Source: Elusimicrobiota bacterium
GTDB taxonomy: Bacteria > Elusimicrobiota > Elusimicrobia > JACQPE01
DNA: 54,938 bases
Direction: 5' to 3'
NCBI GenBank assembly: GCA_016180815.1
Contig: JACPAN010000013.1
Coordinates: forward strand, 1-54,938
Shown here: positions 1-12,000 of the stretch, piece by piece
How the letters are laid out: each line of letters starts with the position of its first letter
Numbering within the stretch: the first letter of the stretch is position 1
Made by a program: the position numbers and the translations under genes
Notes under the pieces: model-generated
What the model was told of the DNA's origin: nothing
Seen by the model: the letters and a program-made list of their open reading frames with translations, nothing else
Database searches by the model: none

Positions 1-85
1 TTGCGAGCAAAGCGAAGCAACCTCAAGAAAGCGATAACTCCTCCGATGAGATTGCTTCCTCGCCCGAGGCTCCTCGCAATGACGG
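1..85. repeat. Paired palindromic repeat captured inside the giant ORF
   Basis: Positions 1-24 look like the direct form of a common short bacterial repeat (ttgcgagcaaagcgaagcaa). Positions 48-84 are an inverted copy (attgcttcctcgcccgagg, then ctcctcgcaatgac), with a spacer of about 23 bases between. Together they form an inverted-repeat element cut by the window edge. The same family occurs between genes at 46641-46677. The element is read through in frame by the giant ORF and gives peptide containing SSPEAPRND, much like Rickettsia-type palindromic elements that insert into coding genes. Confidence 0.7.
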
Positions 86-3000
86 ACAAAAGCCTGCCGC
101 CCGATCAGCGGCCAAAGCAAAATCCAAAGCCAAATCATCGAAGAAATCAAAGGCGAAGAAGACATCGGGGAAAAAACCATCGGCCAAACCCAAAGCTAAA
201 ACAACGTTCACGGCAACCGATGCTTCCGCGTCAGGCGCTCAGGTTAGTGTTAATCAGGCAGTTCAAGGAATTGCCCCTGCAACAACTCAACCTAAATCCA
301 AAACATCCAGAAAAGCCAAGACTAAGAAGGCATCAGGCAAAGTCAAAATAGTTCCTCCGGCAGCCAATGTGTCTGCGGCTGCGAATGAAGCTCCATCTAC
401 AGATCCTGCCGTCACTCCCGCTATTGTCAATACCGACGCTTCAGCCCAGGTTCCGGCAGAAGAAGCTCATGACACTGAAACGGCCCTTCCTAAAAAGAAG
501 GGCAAGCAATCGATTCGGAAAACAGCGCGCCCTAACGATGAGAAAACTCCCGAACAAAAAATGTCCCGCGAGGTTAAAAAAGAACTTGAAGCGGCGCTGA
601 CGGGCGACAGACCTGTCCCGGTAAAGATTCAACTGAAATTAGACGGTCCCGAAGGCGGCAATGAAACGAGCCGGTTTATCAAAAAGATTAACAGACGGTT
701 TAAAAATTATGTCAAAGTGCGCACCGAACTCAGTGGACCCGGCATTGTATTTGCCGATGTCAACGCATTGACGTTAACAGAAATTGCTCGCATGCCGGAG
801 GTCGTCTCTATTCGCGCAGGACTTGCCAAGGGGTCCGGCTCAGACTCGGGCAGGTTGCTTTCTGTGGCCCTGCCCGCGCTCCTCTTCGCCCTGAATGAAC
901 CTTTGTGGGGGATGCTGAGCTTGGGTGGAATTCTGATCGGCATGATGGTTATGCGCAATCCGTTTAAAAAAGAACCCCAATTTATTCCGGCTGATTGGGG
1001 TATTTATCTTAAGTCGAATGAAGATTGGTTTGATCAGGAAGGCACGCGCGGCTTGGAGGATGGCGGCGCCATTATTAAATTAAAGGACACGGCTTACGGT
1101 CACAGGCGCGCCGAAGAGCTTCGTGAAGAATTAAGTTTGTTGTTCCCGGATTATGAGCAACCCGAAGACTTGATGAGCCTTCGCCTGCCGCCCCCGTCCG
1201 TTTTTGCCGAAACTACTTTTGAGCAAAGCGGTTTCCAATTGGTTTTCAATCAATGGGTTTCAAAAGATTCCTTTCTTGAGCCCGATCAATGGTTTACCTG
1301 GCTCTCCAAAGGGCTTTATCCGATGAGGGACGAGCATGATTTGCTGGCGCATTGGCCGCGGCTTCTTTATTTAGATTCTAAAGTTGTCGCTGATATCGCC
1401 AAGACCGCGTTGGCGATTAATGAATTTTCCAAAAACAGAAGCCCGAGCGAACAAAAAATTATCGAGGAATTTAAAGGTCAACTCGGTCAGCAATTGGATA
1501 GCTATGTCGATGACGAGCTCAAGGGCGAGAATCTGCCAAAATTGATCGCTCAGCATGTCGCTGAGGATGCGGCGGACTTTCTGATTAAGAATACGAAAGC
1601 GAATATTCAACTCAGAAAAGATTTCGCTGCCTGGGCCGCTAAAGAAGGCCGCTTCGGGCGATTCCTTGCTGACGAATTGGGTCACCAAAACGCGGTCGCC
1701 GCTAATCGAGGAGCCAAAATTTACAGCATCGCTTTGCCTGCAATTATTTCTGTTTTTGATCCAACTTGGGGACTCCTCAGTATGCTTGGGATGATGGTGG
1801 GCATGGCCGTTATTCTGGATGACTCAGCCAAGCTTAAACTTCTTGGGATGTTCAGCCGTTTACCCAAACTGGATAAAGTTGTTTTAAACAAAACCGTTGC
1901 CATGATGGATACGGCCAATAAAGAAGTCCGCCACGCCGCCCTCAACCTGATCGCTAAAATCGCCTTCCGCAGCCAAGATCAAGAAACTTACGAAGCCGGG
2001 CTCGACGCTCTCATTAATCAAGCCCTGGAAGATGTCGATGCCAAGGCTCTTCTTGTGGATTGGCTGAATCGTTCTTTAACCGAACAAAAAGATAATAAAT
2101 ATTTTTGGAACAAAGTAATTTACGCCCTGGATAAGCTTATCGGCAATCAAGAAGACCAATATCTCGAAACTCTGGCCCAGCGAATTCTGATGGAGGCGCC
2201 GTGGGAACAAGCGCAAGGCCAAAGTGCCCAATCCGAGCAAGGCGAAGATACGGCCGTTGCGGTTAGTGAGCAGAATGGAGTCATCGCCATCGTTTCTCAG
2301 GGAAACAAGGGGCCGATAAGGAGCTCTCCTGAAACCGTTGCGAATGCCCGGCCTGCAGTTTGGGCTTCTCAAGGAAATAGGGGGCCCATGAAAAAACTTT
2401 TTATGGCAGCCGATCATAGCCGGTTTTCTCCTAGAGAGGTTGCCGCGGCCCCGACTTTATCCAAGATCAAGAACAAACTTATTGATCCCGAATCCATTGT
2501 GCGCGAGGAGGCGATTGGAGAGCTTGCTGATTTTGCTCTGGAGAATCCTGACAGCGTCTCGCAAGTCAGGGAAATTTTGCATAAGGCGCTTAAGCAAGTT
2601 TATGCCTCCGTGCGCGAAGCCGCCGCGAATGTTTTAAGCGAAATCGGCGATGAGGAATCCATGCCGCTTCTTAAAAAACTTTCCGAAGAAGACGGCGATC
2701 CGCAGGTTCGCGCTGTCGCTGATCGCTCCATTGGGACTCTATATCAGAAATATCCCAATACCCAAGAGAAAAAAGAGCAGGCGCCCCCGGTCGATCAACC
2801 CCCGGCTTCCTCGACAAGAGCTGAACCGAAACTTGCTGCGGAGTCATTATCATCCCAGGATGATCGAGAGCAATGGGCTGAAGCTGCGTCGCTTAATCTT
2901 GAGGAGCATTTTGCCCCGGGTATTTTTGATCAATATAAAGAAGTTATTTCCAAGAACAAAGAATTCAAGCAGGCGCTTGACCAAGCGCGCAAGGCCATCC

Positions 3001-6000
3001 GGCAAAATCCCTATACAAACACCACTGAGATCCCCGAGACCGGCTTCAGACGTTTGAGCGTTATCAAGAACGTTCACATGGTCTTCAGTGTTGACGCTGA
3101 ATCTGATAGCGTCACCATCGAATTCATTGGTTTTGGTTCTCAATTTGACCGCTGGGTCGCCCAGCGAAAGAGCATTTCCGCTGCCTATGAAACTCAGCGT
3201 GAACCCAGTCCTCTCTATCACCGTTTTTGGCTGGGTTGGATTAAACCCGGCATTGCCCAGGAACAATTCGATCAAAGCATTGATGGCGTCTTTGTCGGGG
3301 CTACCATCAAAACGGGGATAGGACGCGGGTTGCATTCTTATCAACCGGTTCTCACCAATCAGCCAAGAGCGGTTTCGCGTAACGGCGCCACCTTCGTCAT
3401 TCCGGCTGAGATCGCTTTGGTCAGCTATCAGAGCCAGCCGGCCTACCAGGCCATTCGCGAGACTCCGCACGGGCAGGTTTATGGCCCTCTTCATGGAGAC
3501 TATTTCGATACGACCGGAGAATCCGGCAATCGCTCCCAAAGCGTCGTCCCGGAGGTTTTTCAAGGCAAGACCGAGTCCAATCACGCCTATGATTTGAGCT
3601 CTCTTGATGCCGACTGGCAGAAAGGAGCATCGCATTTCACTCTGCATTTACGCCGTCAGGGCGTATCTCTTGAGGATTATTTAATCGGCGTCGAGCTTTA
3701 CTTGCAAGAACTTCAGGCGCGCAAATCAGCTTTGGGATTGACCGGATTGAACGTCCTTGTAACGGACAATTACATTGTCCAATACGCTAATTTTGCCGAT
3801 GAGGCGAACGCTCAGCCTGCTCTGGAAACACTGGAGTCGCTCCGTCGCGACACAGACGCTTTTGATTCTCAAGAGTGGCAGTCCAATCGTATTGAGCTTC
3901 AACCATACGGCCAAACTTCGATTCGCCGGAATTCGGATCAGTCCGCGATCAGCGTTGTCTATGACCAGGCCATTGATTTGGACATGATCAAAAGGACATT
4001 TTCCGATACATTCGTTAATGCGCCTGATTTGGCGAAGATTAAAGAGGAGTTTCTCAAAGGCAGGGTTGCTCAAGAGCAGATTTCCGAATCCGAAGCTGCA
4101 GCCGATGAGCAGATCGTGTCGGAGACTCCAAGGACAAAAGCGGAATTTGCAGAGACCCCTGCGCCGCAGAACGCTTCCGGCCCGAGAAAAACATCGGTAC
4201 CCGCGAATGATCAGGGCGCTGTCCGGATTTATCTTAAAAAGGTCGCCCGCCATCTCACTGAGTTTGAAAAGTGGACTTTCCCTGAACTTAAAAGAAAAAA
4301 TTTGATCGTCGGACCGGGTTGGTCGGACGAATATATTTATCAAGACTGGCGGGGGGAAACCGATTGCCCCGGATGCCAAGGGATGGTTTCGATGTCTCCC
4401 GGTGATTGGAGCCATATTCTCATGGGCGCTCCCCGGTCCAAATCAGCCGAACGAGGAAACGGGCATCCTGAAATAGGCCGGCATCTTGAGCCTGCCGATC
4501 TATTGGCGGCCATCCGCGACACGACCCGCGGGGAAATCCAAGAAGACGGAAGCCGAAAGATTTATCGCCCTATTTCTGAATTGGACCTCGGCCTAGAAGA
4601 AATCCGTTACAAGGACTGGGTAACGGGAAGATCGGTTACGACCAAATACCTTGTTGTTATCTACGAACCTGCCATGAGAAAAGTTAGGACGGCTTATTTT
4701 GCCGTCGGCGCTGCCAGCGGTAAACTTGTTGATTTTTCACCATCCGCAAACTCGGGACAGGGAAGCAAGGTTTTGAGCCTGGCTTTGCCCGCCCTACTTT
4801 TCGCCATGAACGAGCCGGTGTGGGGGCTTTTGAGCATGGGGATTTTTCTTGCGGGCATGGCGGTTATCGGCGACGGACGCGAGGATTCCGATGCTTCATC
4901 GCAAAGCAAACCCAGCGTGGCTTATCAGAATTTGGAAAAAGAAGCGCTCTACGCCTGGAAAAATAGCGCTTATTTTCAGACGGTCCTCGCTCGGGCGAAT
5001 AAAGAATTGACGCCGGAGGAAATGAAGAAATTGGCCGGCAAATTGATGCAAGTTTCTTTAGATGCGGAACTATCATTTATTTTTCCTAATTCAGATTTTA
5101 AAACGCTTGCGCAGAAACGCCGGAAAGCGACTAAAGAATTCATCGAACTCTATACTTCCCATGGCTGGGGAAGTCAAACTCATGAGATCGAAATCCTTAA
5201 AGAATTGATTCAGGTTTTATTTTCGAAGAAAGGTTTCAAATGGACAAAAGCAAGCTGGAAGGAAATCTATGAAGTCGATGATCATAATTCGCCGTCATCC
5301 TATTCTTACTGGGTTTTTCCCGCTTACTTCGGACCCCAAATTGAGGTTCTTAATATGTTGAAGGCAGATCCTGATCTGATCGAGCGGATTCCTCAGTCGC
5401 CTGCTTATCTGTTCGGCAGTTTGGAACGCTTGCAAGTCATGCTCGATACTTTCAGGGGGAAATGGGGAGGATGCCCTCTTGTTAAGGAGCGGCTGGAGGA
5501 TGTCAAAAAAACCTTGTTGTCTTTGCTGCCTTCGCTGGATATTTCCCTGAGCAGGCAATCTGCCGACTGGAAGTCTTATGTAACGAGACTTAAAACTCAA
5601 CTTAATCGGCTAAAAAAACAGCGTTATGGAGACCGCTCGACATTTCAATACGCGGAAGCTTTGCTTGAGAGAATAGCGGATTTGGAATATGCCGGACGCT
5701 TTGGCTCACCCGGAACTGCACTTCTATCCATCGGCGATAAAAGTGCTGGTGAAATCATAAGTTTAGTCAATCGATCCCAACGGGATGAGTTTTGGAAAGC
5801 CTTTTTTATTTCTATAACCGCATTAGTCATCGGAGGCGTCGGAGTTGTCGCGCTTGAGGGTCTTTATGCCGTGCTTATGTTGCTGTTGTCGGGGGCGGTT
5901 GTTTCTGTAAGTTGGAATAAATATCGATCAAAGAAACGGCAAATCGATAAGGCAAGAAAGGCCTTATTGCTGGAAAGCGACCCTGAATACAGGGACGCCA

Positions 6001-9000
6001 TGGAAAAATTGGAAAGAGAATTGGCGGCGGCGCGCAGCGGAGGGGCCATGCAACCGCTTAAATTGCCTGAAACTGCGCCTGTAGAGTCAAGCAAAGATAC
6101 GGCGCATGTTCGCGTCGCTCCTGATGAGGGGGAAGGAACGGAAGAAAAAACGCAGGGTGGCGGACAAGCCTCATCGGTCGGTAAAAAGGTTTACGGTTTC
6201 GCCTTACCTGCTGTTTTCGCCGCTGCGGGCGAGCCGCAATGGGCTCTGGTCAGTCTTTTGGCCATGGCCGTCGGCATGACGGTCTTGGGAGGAGGCGCAA
6301 AAAAATCTATGGGAAAAAATGAACGCGTGAAGAAATTTTATTCGTGGTGGTCAAAATTTTACGATTTCGGCCTTTGGCTGGGCGGTTACAAGCGAGCGGC
6401 GGATTATTTCATGCGCCAAATTCCGATGCCGACGGACCGGCCGATTAAAATTTTGGACGCCGGGGCGGGCACCGGCCTTTATACTATGGCCGCTTTAAAA
6501 CGGTTCCCTAATGCGCGCATTGTATCCTTTGATATTAATAAGGAAATGACCGAAAGAATGAAGGCTAATCTTGAGCGTGACGGCATGGCTCGCAGGAGCA
6601 GGGTTTTCGAGGCAGATATCAATCAAACCATCCCCTCATTGATCGGAGAAAAATTCGACTTGATTATCACCGGCGGCCTGCTTGAGTACGTGGACCCTCA
6701 AGCAGCGATTAAAAACTTAAGCCAATATTTGAAACCCGATGGGTACTACTTTAATTCCCCTGTTCGCGACAATTTCTGGGGCAAACTGGTCGGCTGGTGG
6801 ATGAAATTCAAACCTTATTCCCGGGCTGCCAACATGGACGCGGCCATTAACAATGGACTGCCGCTTCAAAAAACCGTCGAGCTTCCGGTCCGGTTTTGGC
6901 CGATCGCTCTTGTCAAAGAAGGGCATCTCTTCGGGCCTCCGATCACCGGGCCAAAAACCGATGAACGCAAGATCGCTCCCGCCTTAAAAGCCCAACTATC
7001 CAAAGCCCAACCCCAAGACATGCTCGAAGCCGTGATGACCCTGGACGTATTTTTGACTCCCGAACAAATTCAATCGTTGACCGGGATGACCCATGAAATG
7101 AAGCAAAGAAAATTCGAAGAGTATCTCAATGGCTTCCTGGGTGGACTCAAAAATCGCTTCGGCGATGCATTCCAAGTGAACGATGCCTCCATCGGGCGCA
7201 TTAAAATCCGCGCTTCTGCACAGATTCTAAGGGAATTATCCGGCTTAAAGCAGGTTTACGGGCTTTATACGCCCGATGAATACCACAAAAGCGAAACAAT
7301 TGCGGGTTTGGAAACTTACGCAGAATTCACGGATCGTTTAGTCAACGGCCCCATGGGTCACCGGCAAAGCAAGGACGGCAACCGGTCTTATTTAAAAACA
7401 GGAATCTTGGAGACAAATACCGGTTTTATTGAGTACGGCAATTTTGACTTTCAAAGACCCAAGGAAGGCTGGATGATCCATGTCAGCGCCAATAGAGCCC
7501 AAGCATCTGCGGTGGCCAAAACAGCGACCGGATACCTTAGAGAAAAGGGGATTGATCACCAGCTTGTGCGCGGCAAAGATTTTGAACGTCAAACAAAGGA
7601 TGATGCCGGACAAGAAGTCAACATCATTTCCGCTTATACGCGATCAGCCGAAGAGGCTCGGGTTTTGCTTCAAGAATTGGATTCGCTGCTGGCCGGCAAT
7701 CGGTTGATTGCCGCCAAGACCAAAAACAATTCGCCTCCTGAAGAGAGCCCCTCGCAATCCGGCCGCTTGTCTTATTCCTATGCCGTTATGACTCACGTTC
7801 AACTGGGCGACAGTTACATTTATGACGAAGCCACGGCCCATCCGTCCCTTCATAATAAAAGTATTCCAAACGATTTATATGTTCGTGGGTCGCAGCGCGG
7901 TTTTGCCACTCCGGGAGCCATGTTATTGATCATTGCATCTGCGGTTGTATTAGGCGGCTTTTTTGCCCTGGCCGAGATCATGGGGATTTCGCATGGGCTT
8001 ATCGGTTCTTTGGGGTTTTTCTCCGGCGTTCCGGGCATCGACATTTTGATCATTTTGGTTATGGGAGGCCTGGCTGTTCTTGCAACCCGATTATTGGTGC
8101 AGAATGACAGGCTTCGCAAAGAAAACACCGAATTGAAAGAATTGGCTTTCAAAGATCATCTGACCGGACTGGCCACCCGGCGCTATTGGGACGCGGAACT
8201 CAATAAAGCTGCCAGCCGCGCCCTGCGTCATGACGAAGACTTTACCGTTGTTATGGTGGATTTGGATAATTTCAAAAAAATCAACGATACCTATGGACAC
8301 GATACTGGTGATTTGGCGCTTAAAACGATCGCTGAAACAATCAGCAAGAATTTACGCGACGGCGACTTCGTTGCGCGCTGGGGTGGAGAAGAGCTGGCGA
8401 TTTTACTGCCTAAAACAGATGCGGCGGCGGCCCGGCCGGTTGCCGAGCGATTGCTTCAAGCCATACAAAATATCACGCTGATCATGGGTAACAAGGAAGC
8501 CGTGCCCGTGCGCGCCAGCATGGGCCTGGCGACTGTTTCCGGCGACGTGATGAAAACGGACGTGCCGATCCCATCGGGCGATCAGATTAAAACGCTTTCA
8601 AAATACCAGGTTGAGGAATTGGTGTCGCAATTAGCCGCAGAAGTCACGCATAAAACCGACCAGGCTCTTTATTGGCGTAAGCAGCACGGCAAGGACGGCT
8701 ATAGTTTTTATTCAAATCTTGAAGAATCGGGATTATTGACGGCTTCTTTTGCGATGGAGCATCAGGCGAAATTAGGAAAGCAATCAGGCCCCGCAAACGT
8801 CAAGGAGGCGGCGGTTCCCGTGGGCGAGAGTTTCCTGGGCCGCGATCACGGCTCTCGTTCTCCGCCGAAACTCCAAATTCGCCGGCGTACCCTGATTCAT
8901 GTCAGTGTCATCCTTGGTTTGTCGTTTCTTTACCTTATCTCCTTTGGCTTAGGCGTTTACAACTCTTTGCTTGAAGGTTCTTATGTAGATGCTTTTTCCA

Positions 9001-12000
9001 CCATTGTTCTTCTTGTTTTCGGCTTGCCGTACGGATTAAGGTATGTATGGAAAAAATTGGAAGCACCCTCGACAAAGACGCCAAGCGCGGATGGAAAGAC
9101 GATGGGCCGATTCCCGAAAAAAGCCATCGGCGTGGCGCTGTTAGCCGCAGTTTTACTTGTTCTCTCCAGTTTTCCCTTGGCCGCTTTTGAAAATAATGTT
9201 TTTGGCGGTCCTTTGCTTGGGAACCTTCCTTTAGAAAATGACTCCGGCCTTCTTCCGCCTTGGCCGGTATTGATCATTTTTGCCCTTGAAGTCGGAATTT
9301 TAGGGCCGTTGCTCGAAGAGATATTGGTGCGGGCCGGTTTTCAGCGCCTGCTGCAAGATAAGTTCAGCAAGGCTGCTGAAGGCAAAAGTCCGGCCTGGAA
9401 AAAGGCGTCGATGGCGGGGGCTTTATTAATCAGCAGTTTGTTGTTCGCCTTAATCCATGGGCAAGGCTATTTTTTTGTTCGTCTGGCGGGCGGCATTATT
9501 TTGGGTTTGGTTTTCATGCGCAAGGGACTTAAAACTGCCTGGGCAACTCATGGCTTGGCCAATCTTCTTGTGCTGGGCTTGGGCCTCTTGGGGATGCTGT
9601 CCTTGTCAGGCGCAGGCACGATGGGGACTTCTTTAGCTCATGGTGTTGTGGGGTTGGGCATTTTAGCGTGGCCGGTCGCAGCCATGGGCTGGAAGGGAAT
9701 CCGCAACCTTCTGATGAGGATTTTAATCGGCCCCAGCCGGAAAAATCGGTTTTCAAAAAATCGTCATTCGGCCAAAGAAGATGAGCCCGTCGACGTGACG
9801 CCCGGCTTCATGCGGCTGTACAAACGGCTTGAACGAACAATGGAGCCGGTCCCCGAGACACCGGAAATTCTCCCTGATGAAAAGCTCAAGTCTTACCGCT
9901 ACATCATTGTTCCGGGTTACTTGAGCGATCATATTCCCTTTTATCTTCAGCCCACGATCCAGAGACTGCGCGCCATGGGCCTTGATGCCGAGGCAGCCTG
10001 GGATTTAAAACCATGGGAAATCAAAACCGTCAAATCCATCAAGGCCAACGCCCAGGCGCTTCGGGATAAAGTCTTGGCTTCGGATAAACCCGTGGTGCTG
10101 ATCGGGCATAGCAAGGGCGGGATGGAGGTTCTGGCCGCCGCGCTTCTTTATCCGGAACTCGAGGGCAAGCTGGCGATGGTCATCCCCGTTCAGGCGCCTC
10201 TGGATGGAACGCCCATGGCTGATTTGATTTTGGAAGACGCCTCATGGCCGATCCGGCAATTCGCCAAACGTTTCCCCGGGTTGAAAGACCTTTCCACCGA
10301 GCGCCGCAGCATGTTCATCGCTGAGCATTTCCGGGGTGATATCAACATTCCGATCCTCACGGTGGGCAGCGAGATTACAAAGGGACGCAGCGTATGGAGA
10401 GCGCCTGCCGCCATTATGGATTATTATGCCGGGCAGCCTTCCGACGGTGCCGTAGCCGCGGCTAATACCCAGCTTCCGGGAGTTCCTCATATTCAGCTTA
10501 AAGACGTTTCGCACACCGAGCTTTTCCTGCCCAGATGGGCCAAACATGTGGATAACGGCGGTTCCGGTATTGATCCGGAACTTTTCATCGAAGCCCTGGC
10601 GCGATTCGCGGTTTCAAGATTGCCTGGGTCTAAAACGCCGATGCCGCCATCGAGCGTGAATTCAAGCGTGCGTGGTCCGGGCGGTTTTTCTTTATCGTTC
10701 GCGAGCCGGAGCACCGGCGCCGGAGACAATCAGAATAAAAAATCGCAGCTTAGCGATGATGAAATAACCAGGCAATTAGCCGGCGATATACGGCCCATTG
10801 CCGCGCCGAAGGCTTGGATGAGCCGTTCGTTGATGTTTTTATATTGGGCCGCGCTTGTCACAGGCGGCGTGATGCTTCATGTTTCTTCTCTTAATCCGGC
10901 TCTATTGATACTCGCCGGTTTCACGTCGTTCGGCATTTCAATCATGGCCGGAGTCTTTTTGGATCATGCCCGCCGGAACCCCTCAAATCAAACGATCGGA
11001 GAGTCTCTTCGAGAGACCTGGGATGAGCTAAAGGGGCGGCCGCCGGTTCCTAAGCCTCCGGCACCGAAATTGCCTGAACAAGTCATCGCCGGCCTGGAAA
11101 ATAAAACTAGGGACATTGCGTGGCGCATTGCTCGAGAAACCGGTCTGGACGCGCCCAAACAGGTTGTTGTCTTGGATCAACCCGGCTCCGTTAACGCCAT
11201 GGTCGAGGGTTTTTCTTCAAAAGACTACACGGTGACTGTGACGGCTGAAGTCGCCCAACAAGAGCCGGAAATTATCGAGGCGATTCTCCGGCATGAGTTG
11301 GGGCACGTCAAGCACAAGGATAATTTGGCTTCGATTGCAGGGGTATTTCTTGCGCCCTTGCCCATTATGCTGGCTTTGACGGCTGGGGCCGTGGGCGCTC
11401 CCGAATGGATCAGCATTCCCTTTGCGGCAGCATCGATTTTTGGTTTTTTCGCATTTATGAAAATTCATGAATACGAGGCGGACCAGTTTGCAGCTTCAGG
11501 GGCGCCGGGACCAAAGCCGTTAATGAAGTTTTTTGTCAAGGATTCAGCGGATGAAAAACTAGCCGCTTCAGCGCTGCGCGGGCGGCCGTTTATGGCGGTT
11601 AATCCCCGTTGGCGTCCATGGCGGTATTTATGGGAGAGAGTCAGAACGTTATTTTCATTTCATCCAAGCCATGATTTAAGGATTGCGCGTTTGGCCCGAT
11701 TATCAAAGAAAAACGAGGGCACTTTACGCGTAGAAACAGCCCCCGTTTTTCCTGTAGCGCGGGCCGAAGATTTTTTCGCCGGCGCCCACGAGGTGATTGA
11801 TCTAGGCGGTTTGGCTTTGCTTAAGCGCCAGTGGTCGGCCGGTTTGGCCAAAGAGTATCCGGCGATGCGGCTTCGAGTCGTCAACCTGCCCGGAGAATTT
11901 GATGACTTAAAGGAGTTATTGGAAACCAAGCAACAAACGGGTGAATTATCCAAAAACATCATCATGGAAAATTATGATTTTTTGAATCCTCCGGCCGACC

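Noticed and set aside
1-351. 116-codon frame in a different phase at the left edge
   Set aside because: The product is Arg/Lys/Pro/Gln-rich low complexity and lies wholly over the open giant frame, which continues through it.
369-371. GTG as the true start of the giant gene
   Set aside because: The same frame is open for 122 codons upstream with similar composition, and no ribosome site precedes this codon.
2940-3140. RelE/ParE toxin domain
   Set aside because: Strand order is suggestive, but catalytic Arg/Lys/His positions cannot be assigned and similarity is limited to a general hydrophobic pattern.
2850-3647. 265-codon opposite-strand frame, plus many others of 60-190 codons within the giant gene
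   Set aside because: They are shadows of the coding strand, with no recognisable motifs or start signals, and the plus-strand frame is continuous.
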